From the NCBI RefSeq assembly GCF_014652455.1, contig NZ_BMYV01000001.1:1513980-1577979 (forward strand): a DNA stretch of 64,000 bases, read 5' to 3'. Below are positions 41,604-51,424 of this stretch, piece after piece; positions within the stretch are counted from its first letter, which is position 1, and each line of letters starts with the position of its first letter. This DNA comes from Litorimonas cladophorae. Lineage in GTDB: Bacteria > Pseudomonadota > Alphaproteobacteria > Caulobacterales > Maricaulaceae. The notes beneath the pieces were generated by a model that had not been told where the DNA came from, searched no databases, and saw nothing but the letters and a program-made list of their open reading frames with translations. Both the position numbers and the translations under genes were made by a program.

Positions 41604-42548
41604 ATGACCAAACTGACCTCAGATACACCCACCGAACTTGACGCGAACACTGTCGACACTGTCACGGTCTTCCAACTGGACCATCAGCCTGTGCGCGGTC
41701 GCGCCATCAAACTGGGACCTGCGCTGGAAAAGGCGCTGCGCCCTAACGGTGAAGACCGCTATCCTGACTCCGTTGCACGTCTCTTAGGCGAAGCGATGAT
41801 GACAGGCGCGCTTGTCGCTCAATCCCTTAAGTTCAACGGACGGATTGTTGTGCAATGTCACGGCAAAAATGAAGGCGCCGTTAGCTTACTCATGGCAGAT
41901 TGTACGACCGATGGTCATGTGCGGGGCTATGCGCGATGGGATGAGACAAGACTGAAAGAAATTGAATTGGATAACCGTACGCCAGGTGCACAGGCCCTCT
42001 TGGGAAAAGGCACTTTTTCGATGACCATCGACCAAGGTCCAGATATGGACCAATATCAGGGTGTGGCCGGGATTGATGGCGATAGTTTATCTGTATGCGC
42101 CGAACATTACTTCAATCAGTCAGAGCAAGTTCCGACCCGAATTCACCTCGCCTGTGGTCAAGCGGTAGATGAAGCTGGCGCGCACTGGACAGGTGGCGGC
42201 ATTATGATTCAAAAAATTGCAGATGACACGGCACGTCCAGATGCAACGCCGCCATGGGAAACGGCGCAAACGCTGTTCAAAACCCTGACAGATGCAGAAC
42301 TTATCGACCCCGAATTGTCCACAAACCGCTTGCTCTATCGCCTCTTCCATGAAGATGGCGTTCGACTTGTCGAGAGCAATGATGTGGCGGCAAAATGTCA
42401 ATGTTCACGCAAACGTCTCCTGAATACGTTGAAGAGTTTCGATCAGACCGCCATCGACGATATGGCCAAAGACGGGATTATCTCCGCCAATTGCGAGTTT
42501 TGCGCGACAGACTACGAGTTCCCCCTTACCGAAATCGGCAAAGCCTAG
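41604..42548 (+). CDS. hslO: Redox-regulated chaperone Hsp33
   Basis: 314-aa holdase activated by oxidation. The C-terminal zinc-redox switch is complete: CQC (in AAKCQCSRKR) followed by CEFC (NCEFCATDYEF). Family motifs GEAMMTGALVAQSLKF and GYARWDE are seen in the N-terminal domain. The ATG at 41604 starts the domain; the frame is open further upstream from a TTG at 41568 but a cysteine-rich extension is unlikely. It is convergent with trkH. Confidence 0.93.
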   Translation: MTKLTSDTPTELDANTVDTVTVFQLDHQPVRGRAIKLGPALEKALRPNGEDRYPDSVARLLGEAMMTGALVAQSLKFNGRIVVQCHGKNEGAVSLLMADCTTDGHVRGYARWDETRLKEIELDNRTPGAQALLGKGTFSMTIDQGPDMDQYQGVAGIDGDSLSVCAEHYFNQSEQVPTRIHLACGQAVDEAGAHWTGGGIMIQKIADDTARPDATPPWETAQTLFKTLTDAELIDPELSTNRLLYRLFHEDGVRLVESNDVAAKCQCSRKRLLNTLKSFDQTAIDDMAKDGIISANCEFCATDYEFPLTEIGKA

Positions 42549-42577
42549 GTAACTACGGAGAGCAATGATTTTGCTTG

Positions 42578-44029
42578 CTAGCTGCGCCAGAAGGCGGGCG
42601 TGAGCAGAACCAGAGCGGTGACGATTTCAAGGCGTCCAATAATCATCGCGGTTAGAAGTATCCATTTGGCCGTGCCCGGGAGGTCTTGGTAGGTGCCCGA
42701 AGGTCCAATTATATCCCCCAAACCAGGCCCAACATTGGCCACCGCACTACCCGCGCCCGACCAAGCCGTGATCGGGTCTAATCCAATTAGAGACAGCAAA
42801 ATTGCTGTGACAACAAAAGTCAGAAAAAAGACAAAGAAATAGCTCATCACCGAGTAGACAACTGATGGCGGCAAAGGCCTGCCACCATAGCGCATGGGCA
42901 CAACGGAATGTTGACGCGGCATTCTGAACAAATAATTGCGCAAGGCTTCAAAAGCGACCTGATAGCGAAAAATCTTGATCGAACAGGCGGTAGACCCCGC
43001 GCAGCCTCCGATAAACATGAAAGCAAAAAAGGCTGAAACAGCAAACGGGCCCCATGATGCATAATCCGTGGTGGCATATCCCGTGCCCGTCACAATCGAA
43101 ACGGTGTTGAATGCCGCGAGGCGCAGCCCACGGCTAAACTCAAACTGATCTGATAGAAGCAAGAATAAAGTCATGATCGCGATTAAGCATGTGATGACGG
43201 TCAAAAATGCCCTGACCTGACTGTCACGCAGCGGCGCGCCCCAATCTCCGCGTGTTGTCATCAGCAGGTAAATGCCGAAGGGCATGCCGCCTGCGATCAT
43301 AAAGACGACAGCTACAATATCAGCGCCGCTATCCATAAAGCCGCCCATTGACGCATCTGACGTTGAATAGCCACCCGTGGCCAATGTTGTCATTGCATGC
43401 GCTAAGGCATCAAACCAATTCATATCGGTCAGCATATATCCAGCAAAACACAGGAGCGTCAGCGTAAGATAAACCAGAGAAATCCCGATCGCTAAACTGG
43501 CAGCACGCGGCAGAATTTTCTCGCCCATGTCTGAACTCTCGAGGCGGAACAACTGCATCCCGCCAACTTTCAACATAGGCAGAACCGCCATCGCGGTGAC
43601 AATAATACCCACGCCCCCAATCCATTGTAGCAGAGCACGCCACATCAGAACGCCGCGCGGCATATCATCCAGACCCGTCAAAATCGTCGCGCCCGTCGTT
43701 GTTATACCAGATGTGGATTCAAACAGTGCATCGGTGATGGAAAGGTTGATGGGTTCAAAGAGGAACGGCAAAGCCGAAAGAATCGAAAGGGTTAGCCAGG
43801 AAAACACCGTCAACACAAATGCGCCCCGCGCTCTTAGGTCCGGATTAGGCGTATAGGTGATGGTCGCCAGAAGCGTGCCGAAAAGGGTTGTGATACCGCC
43901 CGCGATGCCAAACGCTTGCCAAGCGCGGGCTTCATCAAACAGATCAACCAACATTGGAATAAACATCAGAATGCCCAGCGCGGCACTCATCAGGCCGATC
44001 ACGAAAAAGACTGGGCGCAAATCTGGCAT
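42578..44029 (-). CDS. trkH: TrkH-type potassium uptake channel subunit
   Basis: 483-aa K+ transporter with four pore-repeat units. Selectivity-filter glycine motifs are seen in STSGITTTGATIL, TTLATGGYSTSDASMG, VSIVTGTGYATTDYASWG and GSAVANVGPGLGDI. It needs a TrkA-type regulator, which is not adjacent, although a TrkA-N-like domain occurs in the CPA antiporter at 49435. The start at ATG 44029 removes an upstream extension beginning with TTG. Confidence 0.92.
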   Translation of the reverse strand: MPDLRPVFFVIGLMSAALGILMFIPMLVDLFDEARAWQAFGIAGGITTLFGTLLATITYTPNPDLRARGAFVLTVFSWLTLSILSALPFLFEPINLSITDALFESTSGITTTGATILTGLDDMPRGVLMWRALLQWIGGVGIIVTAMAVLPMLKVGGMQLFRLESSDMGEKILPRAASLAIGISLVYLTLTLLCFAGYMLTDMNWFDALAHAMTTLATGGYSTSDASMGGFMDSGADIVAVVFMIAGGMPFGIYLLMTTRGDWGAPLRDSQVRAFLTVITCLIAIMTLFLLLSDQFEFSRGLRLAAFNTVSIVTGTGYATTDYASWGPFAVSAFFAFMFIGGCAGSTACSIKIFRYQVAFEALRNYLFRMPRQHSVVPMRYGGRPLPPSVVYSVMSYFFVFFLTFVVTAILLSLIGLDPITAWSGAGSAVANVGPGLGDIIGPSGTYQDLPGTAKWILLTAMIIGRLEIVTALVLLTPAFWRS

Positions 44030-44152
44030 GACGTTGCCGTAACCCGAAGGACCCGCCAAGGGAAGTCCACATCGAGCAATGGCCCCTCAAAGAGTCAGAT
44101 GCAGGGCCAGACATCGCTTGAACTTCAGCGGCGGCAGGGGCAGATATGACAT

Positions 44153-46513
44153 ATGAAAAATTGGCTCCCCTCCCTGCTTCTCTCCGCTGCCTTGCCGCTC
44201 TCTCTTGCGGGGTGTCAAAACTCCGAAAAACCGAGCGCAACGCTGCAAGAAGCTGTTGAGCAATCCCAACAAGCGGTTGAGGCGGAGCAGCGCCCTAAAA
44301 ACTATATTCGCAAGACGCCGGTTTCAGGCGGATTAACGCCGGAACGGATCAACAGCTCGCCATCTTTGAGCGGACCCACATTATCTGGTGTGCAAATTGC
44401 CCCCAACGGGCAGTTCGTCACCGTCCTGCAAGGGCGCGAAGACGACGCAGCGCAACAAGACCTTTGGGCCTATGATCTGGAAACGGGCGAAGGCCGCTTG
44501 CTCGTCAGTTCGACAGATTTACTTGAGGGGCCAGAAGTCCTTTCAGAAGGAGAAAAGAACCGCCGCGAACGTGCCAGAGAATATGGCAAGGGCATCGTGT
44601 CCTATAGCTGGGTTGGCGAAAGCCTTCTGCTTTTCCCATTAGGGGGCGATATTTACCTCTATGATTTGGAGACCAAGGAAAGTCGCCAAGTCACGGCCAC
44701 GAAAGGGTTTGAGACAGACCCTAAAGTCAGCCGCGACGGAAGCAAAGTCGCCTATGTCCGTGGAAATGAGCTTTACGTCAAAGATCTAGGCACAGGACTA
44801 GAGCGCCAACTCTCCGACGGGGCGACGGAGACCCTTAGAAACGCGACGGCCAGCTTTGTTGTGCAGGAAGAACTCGACCGAGATACGGGTTATTGGATGT
44901 CGGGTGATGCGAAAATGATCGCCTATACACAAATTGATGAGAGCGCGATTGAGATTGAAAACCGTCTTGATTTCGGTGTTGATGGTGTCGCCAACATTGC
45001 GCAACGCTATCCCTTTGCCGGTACGGATAACGCGACAGTTAAACTTGGTTTTGTCTCAACACGCGGCGGGAAGACCCGCTGGGTGGCGCTAGATGATGAT
45101 GGAGATTTGGGCGACGACATTTACCTGACCCGCGTGGCCTGGGCCCCTGACAATCGCACAGTTTTCGTCGGCGTGTTGGCACGTGATCATAAATTGCATC
45201 GCATCTATAAGATCGATTCCCAGACGGGAGAAAAAACGCCTTTCTACGACGAGACATCCTCCACATGGTTGAACATTGGTCCTTCAATGCAGCCAACATC
45301 CGACGGCGGCATGATTTGGTCAGCACAGCGCAATAATTTTCGTCAGATTTTCAACGTAGATGCCGAAGGTGAAATTCGCCCGCTGACGCCCGAAAACTTG
45401 AACGCCAACACTCTACTTTGCCGCACGGACGACGCATTGTTCGTGAGCGGCTGGACAGAAACGCCCGTATCAAACCACATTTTTAAGGTCACACAATCGG
45501 AAGAAAGCGGTCAAAACGTCGAGCAAATTACAGAGGGTGATGGCCAGCACAGCGCACGTTTCAACAATGATTGCTCCCGTTATTTAGGCTCGTTTACGAA
45601 TGATGATAGACCCTCAACGCTGCGGGCCTTTCAGTCTGATGGTACACCATTGGCTTGGTTGAATGAAAATACACTGGACGAAAATCATCCCTACGCCCCT
45701 TATCTCGACGCGCATATCAATCCAGAATATGGCCAGCTTGATGCGGCTGATGGCACAAAAATGGATTACATGCTGTTCAAGCCAACAGATTTGAAGGCGG
45801 GCGAGAAACGCCCTGCGGTGACGATCGTTTATGGCGGACCGGGCGTGCAGCGTGTGCGTCGAGGCTTTAATCGGAAGCAGCTCGCCAACATGCTAGCCCA
45901 CCACGGCTTTGTCGTTTTCATGCTGGATAATCGCGGCGCAACCAATCGTGGAAAAGATTTCGAAGATCATCTGTATCGCGCGATGGGCCAGACCGAGGTC
46001 GAAGACCAAACCGTTGGCGCCCAGTGGTTAGCCAATCAGCCCTTCGTCGATCCCGAAAAAATGGGCGTATATGGATGGTCCTATGGCGGATATATGACCC
46101 TACATATGCTCGCGCAAACAGACCTCTACACGTCTGGTGTTTCTGGCGCACCTGTCACGGATTGGTCGCTCTATGACACGGCCTATACGGAACGATATCT
46201 CGGCGTTCCAACGCCTGGCTCTGAAAATTATACCCAAGGGGCTTATGAAAACGGTAGCGTCTTTAAATATATCGATGGATTGACGGAACCTGTGCTCCTG
46301 ATTCACGGCATGGCAGATGACAACGTGGTCTTCCGACATTCAATCAAATTGATGGATGCCATGCAGAAAAAGAATATGCATAATTTACGGATTCAAACAT
46401 ACCCTGGCGAGAAACACGGGTTCCGACAAACCGAAAACCGTATCCATCGAGATCGGCAAATTTTGGAGTTCTTTAGCGAGACACTTGCGCCTCAAGAAGG
46501 GTCTAGCAATTAA
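44153..46513 (+). CDS. S9 family (DPP-IV-like) peptidase lipoprotein
   Basis: 786-aa serine exopeptidase. A lipobox LAGC (C20 or 21) puts it in the envelope. A propeller of about residues 70-520 contains the DPP-IV type motif VVQEELDRDTGYWMSGD. The C-terminal alpha/beta hydrolase carries S643 in GWSYGGY, an Asp pair at 722-723 (GMADDN) and H755 in EKHGF. It should remove X-Pro dipeptides from peptides in the periplasm. It is convergent with the TPR gene (9-base gap). Confidence 0.93.
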   Translation: MKNWLPSLLLSAALPLSLAGCQNSEKPSATLQEAVEQSQQAVEAEQRPKNYIRKTPVSGGLTPERINSSPSLSGPTLSGVQIAPNGQFVTVLQGREDDAAQQDLWAYDLETGEGRLLVSSTDLLEGPEVLSEGEKNRRERAREYGKGIVSYSWVGESLLLFPLGGDIYLYDLETKESRQVTATKGFETDPKVSRDGSKVAYVRGNELYVKDLGTGLERQLSDGATETLRNATASFVVQEELDRDTGYWMSGDAKMIAYTQIDESAIEIENRLDFGVDGVANIAQRYPFAGTDNATVKLGFVSTRGGKTRWVALDDDGDLGDDIYLTRVAWAPDNRTVFVGVLARDHKLHRIYKIDSQTGEKTPFYDETSSTWLNIGPSMQPTSDGGMIWSAQRNNFRQIFNVDAEGEIRPLTPENLNANTLLCRTDDALFVSGWTETPVSNHIFKVTQSEESGQNVEQITEGDGQHSARFNNDCSRYLGSFTNDDRPSTLRAFQSDGTPLAWLNENTLDENHPYAPYLDAHINPEYGQLDAADGTKMDYMLFKPTDLKAGEKRPAVTIVYGGPGVQRVRRGFNRKQLANMLAHHGFVVFMLDNRGATNRGKDFEDHLYRAMGQTEVEDQTVGAQWLANQPFVDPEKMGVYGWSYGGYMTLHMLAQTDLYTSGVSGAPVTDWSLYDTAYTERYLGVPTPGSENYTQGAYENGSVFKYIDGLTEPVLLIHGMADDNVVFRHSIKLMDAMQKKNMHNLRIQTYPGEKHGFRQTENRIHRDRQILEFFSETLAPQEGSSN

Positions 46514-46522
46514 TTACGCGGG

Positions 46523-47209
46523 TTATTCTTCATCTGGAGCCTCGAGAGCTTTCAACCGAACGAACTCCCGAATTTCCCCACGTAGCAGAGCAGTTTCCAC
46601 AGACGTGGGGTCGAGATCAAGCGCAGCCTCCACATCAGCCTGGGCTCCCTTAATGTCGTCTTGATGGAAGCGAGCATCCGCACGGTAACGCAAGGCATCT
46701 GCGCGATCAGCGTCGAGAGCCAAAACGGAGGATAAATCAGTTTCGGCATAATCATAGCGACCCGACATGGCATAAGCCCGCGCTCGCGTGATACGTAAAT
46801 CTAAATGATCATATTTAAGCTTTAGGCCTGCCGTGGCAGAGGCGTAGGCGCGTTCGGCATCTTCGGCCGCCAGCCAAAAATTTGCAGCCTCTGCGTAATG
46901 TTTGACGCGGGTTTCATTGGTCCCGCCATCGGCGCCAGACGCCAATGCATCTAACCGGTAAGCGGCCTCATCTTCGTGGCCTAGCGCAAATAGCGCCATT
47001 GCAACGCAGTGTTTTGCGCGACGGCCACCGCCTTCATCCCGCCACTGTAGCCCAAGCTCGTAAGCGTCCTGCGCATCATCGGCGATAGATTCCAAGCAAG
47101 CCTTGTGTCGCGCATCAAACTGGGTTGTTAAGTCCGCAGCAAGACTCGGTGTACTAAGCGCGCAGAGGATCGCGACATGGGTAAGAAGACGTGTCATGAG
47201 GCGACGCAT
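46523..47209 (-). CDS. Exported TPR-repeat protein
   Basis: About 228 aa. A signal peptide (LTHVAILCALSTPSLAA) is followed by tetratricopeptide-like helices, clearest near the C-terminus (ADALRYRADARFHQDDIKGA, then ALDLDPTSVETALLRGEIRE). The cysteines C near residues 37 and 69 may form a disulfide. The start is uncertain (47209 or 47197). It is divergent from the sugar-epimerase-like gene with only 23 bases between starts. Such proteins usually scaffold envelope complexes. Confidence 0.72.
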   Translation of the reverse strand: MRRLMTRLLTHVAILCALSTPSLAADLTTQFDARHKACLESIADDAQDAYELGLQWRDEGGGRRAKHCVAMALFALGHEDEAAYRLDALASGADGGTNETRVKHYAEAANFWLAAEDAERAYASATAGLKLKYDHLDLRITRARAYAMSGRYDYAETDLSSVLALDADRADALRYRADARFHQDDIKGAQADVEAALDLDPTSVETALLRGEIREFVRLKALEAPDEE

Positions 47210-47232
47210 AAACGTAGGAAACTGAACCGACA

Positions 47233-48096
47233 ATGAGCCGTCACATTAAGAAGCCTCAATCTGCGCTGCTTTTGGGTGCGGGATATGTGGCCCGCCGCAT
47301 TGCGCCAGACCTGGTCCAGCGCGGATGGGACGTCACCGTCACGACCCGTTCAGGGGAGACCCCCCTCCGCAACGTGACCTGCCTACCCTTTCACGGGCCC
47401 GCCTCAGAGGCTCTGAAAACGGCGTTCGTCAACGCAGATATGATCTTAACATCTATTCCGCCAATGAGAGATGGTAATGACCCGGCGCTTGACGCCTTGG
47501 CGCATTTAACCCCATCCGCAAATTGGGTGGGATATTTATCGGCAACCTCAGTATATGGCGATCGCAAGGGCCGCTGGGCCTTTGAGGGCGAAGCGCCGAC
47601 ACCCAGCCTGGAAAGAGGTCGCGCGCGCGCAGAGGCGGAGGTGGCATGGGTAGAAACACTTTGGCCCGTTCACATTTTCAGATTGGCCGGGATTTATGGA
47701 CCAGGACGCGCACCATTTGACAAACTCCGCGAAGGTACAGCCCGCGCCGTGATCAAGGAGGGCCATGTCGTCAATCGTATCCATGTCGATGATATCATCA
47801 GTGCAATTCATCTTAGTCTGAAAACACCAAACCCGCAGATTATATATAATCTGGCAGATGGGCACCCTGCCCCGCCCCAAGACGCCCTAGACTATGCCGC
47901 AGGATTGCTGAAACAGGCGCCACCGCCGCGCGTGGACGTTAATCATGCAGATGTATCCAAAATGGCGCGTAGCTTTTACGCCGAGTGCAAACGCATTAAT
48001 GCCGATAGGGCCCGCCGCGAATTAGGCTGGACCCCGCAATATATAAGTTACCGCGACGGACTCGAAGCCATCTTAAAAACTGAGACGACGACCTAA
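47233..48096 (+). CDS. NAD(P)-binding epimerase/dehydratase-like protein
   Basis: 287 aa of the YeeZ-like extended SDR group. The N-terminal Rossmann motif is LLLGAGYVARRIAPDL (GxGxxA). SATSVYGD carries the Ser/Tyr region, and RLAGIYGPGR and NRIHVDDIISAI are conserved in this group. The classic YxxxK is altered (VYGDRKG), so activity as a dehydrogenase is uncertain. Its stop overlaps the stop of the lipoprotein on the other strand. Confidence 0.83.
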   Translation: MSRHIKKPQSALLLGAGYVARRIAPDLVQRGWDVTVTTRSGETPLRNVTCLPFHGPASEALKTAFVNADMILTSIPPMRDGNDPALDALAHLTPSANWVGYLSATSVYGDRKGRWAFEGEAPTPSLERGRARAEAEVAWVETLWPVHIFRLAGIYGPGRAPFDKLREGTARAVIKEGHVVNRIHVDDIISAIHLSLKTPNPQIIYNLADGHPAPPQDALDYAAGLLKQAPPPRVDVNHADVSKMARSFYAECKRINADRARRELGWTPQYISYRDGLEAILKTETTT

Positions 48097-48635
48097 GGGT
48101 AGCCGTAGGAAGACGGAGAGAAGGACGGTTGGGAGTATCCCCGCAGTCCAGCAGTTTTCGCACTAATTGGATTTACAGCATAAGCACCCGCTTCAGTCGT
48201 CAGCACATATCCCTTGTTCCGCATACAGACTTCGAATTCAGGCTGAAGACTAAAATCATATTCTGAAATATAGAGATATCCGTTCGACTGGGCTTCGCAA
48301 TTGCGCCAATCTGAATTCTCTGAGGGGCCATTGAGTTTCACAAACCCCGCGTCCCGTGGGTCGGTCACAACATAGGAGCTCATTTGCAAGGACGGGTTGG
48401 TATAAAGAACAACTTCATAGCCCGAATAATTGGTCTGAGTGACGGTCGTATCGTAGAGCTCTACGTCATAGGCGCCGCTAGAAAACGCATAAGATTGCGT
48501 CGGTGTTGTCCGTAAATCCGTCTCGGCCTGCTGCGTGGTCGCGTTTTTACCGCCCTTTAGCCACCCTGAAACTTGCGAACACCCGCTTAAGGCAATCGCC
48601 GCAACGGCTGTAAACGTTATAATTGATCCGCGCAT
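48093..48635 (-). CDS. Lipoprotein of unknown function
   Basis: 180 aa. ATG 48635 follows GGGAG. The signal (ITFTAVAAIALSGC) ends in a lipobox with the lipid on C19, followed by a soluble domain with three further cysteines (NCEAQS, FEVCMRNKGY) and a Ser/Tyr/Pro-rich end. No family recognised. The FEVCMRNKGY pattern is common in small lipoproteins of Gram-negative bacteria. Confidence 0.65.
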   Translation of the reverse strand: MRGSIITFTAVAAIALSGCSQVSGWLKGGKNATTQQAETDLRTTPTQSYAFSSGAYDVELYDTTVTQTNYSGYEVVLYTNPSLQMSSYVVTDPRDAGFVKLNGPSENSDWRNCEAQSNGYLYISEYDFSLQPEFEVCMRNKGYVLTTEAGAYAVNPISAKTAGLRGYSQPSFSPSSYGYP

Positions 48636-48772
48636 GACGCACTCCCGGAATGAAACATCGTGGAGAAGGCGATACAAATCATGTGCCATGCGTGCGATAT
48701 GGAGAAGTTTTTATTGAAAATTCGCCTCATCCCTATGATTGACTTCAACGTTTTTCCCGCCACAAGACTTCT

Positions 48773-49333
48773 ATGACCGAAACGCCTTTTCATACGAAAC
48801 ATCATAGTAAGCCCGTGGAGAATTCGCGCCTTTCTAATATATGGGATGCGGCAGAAACTTATGGCCGCCGCAGCTTTGATAATTACGCGCAAATTCGCTC
48901 AGTTGCTGAGACGCTGCGCGATCTCCTATGTGTTTGGTTGAACAAAGGGGATGAACCTTGTGTCTATCTGGTGCCACCAGAAGGTCCATTTGAAGCGCAA
49001 AACTACCAATCGGGCGCTTTCTCAGTCTCTGGAAAAGGCTACCTCCCCCTCAGACCCATCAGCTTCGGGCTGGCGGTCCGTATTTCCCAAGATAAAGATT
49101 ACATGAGATTGGTCATCCACTGTGAAAAGCAAGGCGATCAAATGAAGGTTTCCGTGGGGAAAGAGCGGGCGATGGGGCTACAATTACCGTTAGACGAATC
49201 GCAGCTGACCCCACTTTTCGACCGAATCTACAATCACGTTCTCTCCTTTTTCAAAGACAGCGTCGATCAGTATGACGAGGGTGACTATGGCACCTCCGCA
49301 ATTGGCTTCGATATCTACCGCGTAACGGAATAA
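48773..49333 (+). CDS. Cytoplasmic protein of unknown function
   Basis: 186 aa with no signal or membrane helix. It has mixed alpha/beta character with repeated strands (EPCVYLVPPEGPFEA, then KGYLPLRPISFGLAVRISQD). A C-terminal helix (LFDRIYNHVLSFFKDSVDQY) follows. I recognise no family. It is encoded alone, 100 bases before the CPA antiporter. Confidence 0.6.
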   Translation: MTETPFHTKHHSKPVENSRLSNIWDAAETYGRRSFDNYAQIRSVAETLRDLLCVWLNKGDEPCVYLVPPEGPFEAQNYQSGAFSVSGKGYLPLRPISFGLAVRISQDKDYMRLVIHCEKQGDQMKVSVGKERAMGLQLPLDESQLTPLFDRIYNHVLSFFKDSVDQYDEGDYGTSAIGFDIYRVTE

Positions 49334-49434
49334 ACTAACAATTTGAATTTGGTTGGCCGGACGAGATCAGTTAAGCCAATTACTAAGTATATTTTTTCCG
49401 GCGGGCGACGTCCGCGCCGAATGACGAGTTAAAT

Positions 49435-51423
49435 ATGATTTTTGAGATAGCCATGTTAGCCGACCTGATTTTTGCGGGCGGCGGAGACATCGTCCATCAT
49501 GAGGGCTCTGTTCTTCCGTTTAAAATCGCGCTTATCGGCGCACTCGGTATTGGCGCTCAATGGCTAGCTTGGAAGCTCCAACGTCCTGCAATTGTTCTAA
49601 TGGCAATTTCGGGTCTCATCTTCGGTCCACTTGTTGGGTATATCTTGGGCCTACCCCTTCCTACCTTCCTGCATGACGGCCTAGAGAATTTCCGTCTCAA
49701 CCCACAGGTGGATTTTGGCGACGTTTATCGTCCCATGATTGGTATCGCTGTGGCGATCATCTTATTTGAGGGTGGGCTAAACCTTAAATTCAAAGATTTG
49801 GGCGACGCCAAACAGGCCGTTATCCGCATGGTTATCTTAGCAGGACCAATTGCTTGGGGCCTCGGCACCCTCGCCGCCCATTACATCCTAGGGCTAGAAT
49901 GGGACCTCGCAGCGATGGTTGGTGGATTGTTTATTGTGACCGGCCCGACGGTTATCATGCCGCTACTACGGCAAGCCCATTTGCAGTCAAAACCAGCCAA
50001 CGTCTTGAAATGGGAAGGCATCGTCAATGATCCGCTAGGTGCCCTTTTCGCCGTCGTCGTATTCGAATTTATTCGTATTACGATGATGGAAGCCAGCATG
50101 GCCATGGTCTTTGGGAAGATCGCCTTCGCGGCTATTTTGGGTACGGGTGTCGGAATCATCTCAGGCATCGGCATGGCATGGGCGTTCCGTCGTGGCGTCA
50201 TACCCGAATATTTGAAAGCCCCTGTCGTCCTCGCGTGGGTCCTCGTCATCTATGTCTTAGCGAATACGCTGGCGGATGAAACTGGCTTGTTGGCCGTAAC
50301 CGCGCTGGGCATGACGATGGCCAACACGAAATTCGCCTCCATGGTGGAGATGCGTCGTTTTAAAGAGAACATCGCGATCATTTTGGTCTCTGGCGTCTTT
50401 GTGATGCTGACCGCGACTTTGACGCCCGCCATTTTGAAAGCTTTTGTTTCAGATTGGGGCGTTGCAGCCTTTGTTCTGGCCATGATGTTTGTTGTCCGTC
50501 CAGTGGCGGTCATGCTGTCAACTTTGTGGTCTGGCCTGTCTTGGAAAGAGAGCCTCTTGATCTCGCTCATCGCGCCACGGGGTATTGTTGCGGTGGCTGT
50601 TGCGGGCTTGTTCGCCGCTGAAATGACAGCCTTAGGACGGGATGATGGCGCGATTTTCGTACCCCTAGCGTTTGCTTTGGTCTTCGCGACTGTCTTATTC
50701 GCTGGCTTCTTTATCGGTCCGCTTGCCCGTATGTTGGGACTGGATAGTGGCGACGGAGACGGTGTTTTGATCGTCGGGGCCAACCCTTGGTCGCTCGGCC
50801 TCGCAAAGGCCCTCAAAGAGATGCACATCAAGGTGACAGTGGCCGATACCAACTGGCGTCGCCTGCGCGGCGCACGCCTTGAGGGTCACGAAACTTTCTA
50901 TGGTGAAGTGCTCTCGGAGAACGCAGATTACTCTTTGGATCACAGCGGCTTCAACATCTTGATCGCCGCCACCCCGAATGAGGCGTATAACTCGCTCGTC
51001 TGCGTTGAATTCGCGCCTGAGTTGGGACGTCACCGTGTTTTCCAGGTCGGCGCACGTGAAGGCGACGAGGACGGCGGAGAAGGTATTGCCTTCACATCGC
51101 GCGGCCGAACGCTCACCTCACGAGGACGAAGCTTTGACGCGCTGACACGCGACTGGTGGGGCGGATGGCGCTTCCGGACAACAAATTTATCGCCCGAATA
51201 TACGCTTGAAGATTTGTATAAAGATCGAGGCGATGATTTGGATCTGATCTTAGCACGCAAACCTGACGGGACCCTTGAGTTCATTCAACCGGGCCAAGAA
51301 TTCCGCGCAGCGGGCGCATCGGTTTTGAGCTTTTGTCCTGCCAAAGACACGGACGGGGCTCGCGGTGAAGGGGCTAAACGTGGCAGTGGCCTAGCTGGAC
51401 CTGCCGCACCGCTTCCAGCTTAA
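49435..51423 (+). CDS. CPA-type cation:proton antiporter with TrkA-N-like domain
   Basis: 662 aa. About 12 helices in the first 430 residues include the CPA motif AVAIILFEGGLNLKF and the conserved LKWEGIVNDPLGALFAVVV with an NDP pair typical of the electroneutral class. From about residue 440 a cytoplasmic Rossmann-like domain begins (DGVLIVGANPWSLGLAKAL), resembling RCK/TrkA-N modules that sense NAD or voltage state. It exchanges Na+ or K+ for H+. It overlaps or abuts the phytase-like gene (1 base gap). Confidence 0.9.
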   Translation: MIFEIAMLADLIFAGGGDIVHHEGSVLPFKIALIGALGIGAQWLAWKLQRPAIVLMAISGLIFGPLVGYILGLPLPTFLHDGLENFRLNPQVDFGDVYRPMIGIAVAIILFEGGLNLKFKDLGDAKQAVIRMVILAGPIAWGLGTLAAHYILGLEWDLAAMVGGLFIVTGPTVIMPLLRQAHLQSKPANVLKWEGIVNDPLGALFAVVVFEFIRITMMEASMAMVFGKIAFAAILGTGVGIISGIGMAWAFRRGVIPEYLKAPVVLAWVLVIYVLANTLADETGLLAVTALGMTMANTKFASMVEMRRFKENIAIILVSGVFVMLTATLTPAILKAFVSDWGVAAFVLAMMFVVRPVAVMLSTLWSGLSWKESLLISLIAPRGIVAVAVAGLFAAEMTALGRDDGAIFVPLAFALVFATVLFAGFFIGPLARMLGLDSGDGDGVLIVGANPWSLGLAKALKEMHIKVTVADTNWRRLRGARLEGHETFYGEVLSENADYSLDHSGFNILIAATPNEAYNSLVCVEFAPELGRHRVFQVGAREGDEDGGEGIAFTSRGRTLTSRGRSFDALTRDWWGGWRFRTTNLSPEYTLEDLYKDRGDDLDLILARKPDGTLEFIQPGQEFRAAGASVLSFCPAKDTDGARGEGAKRGSGLAGPAAPLPA

Positions 51424-51424
51424 C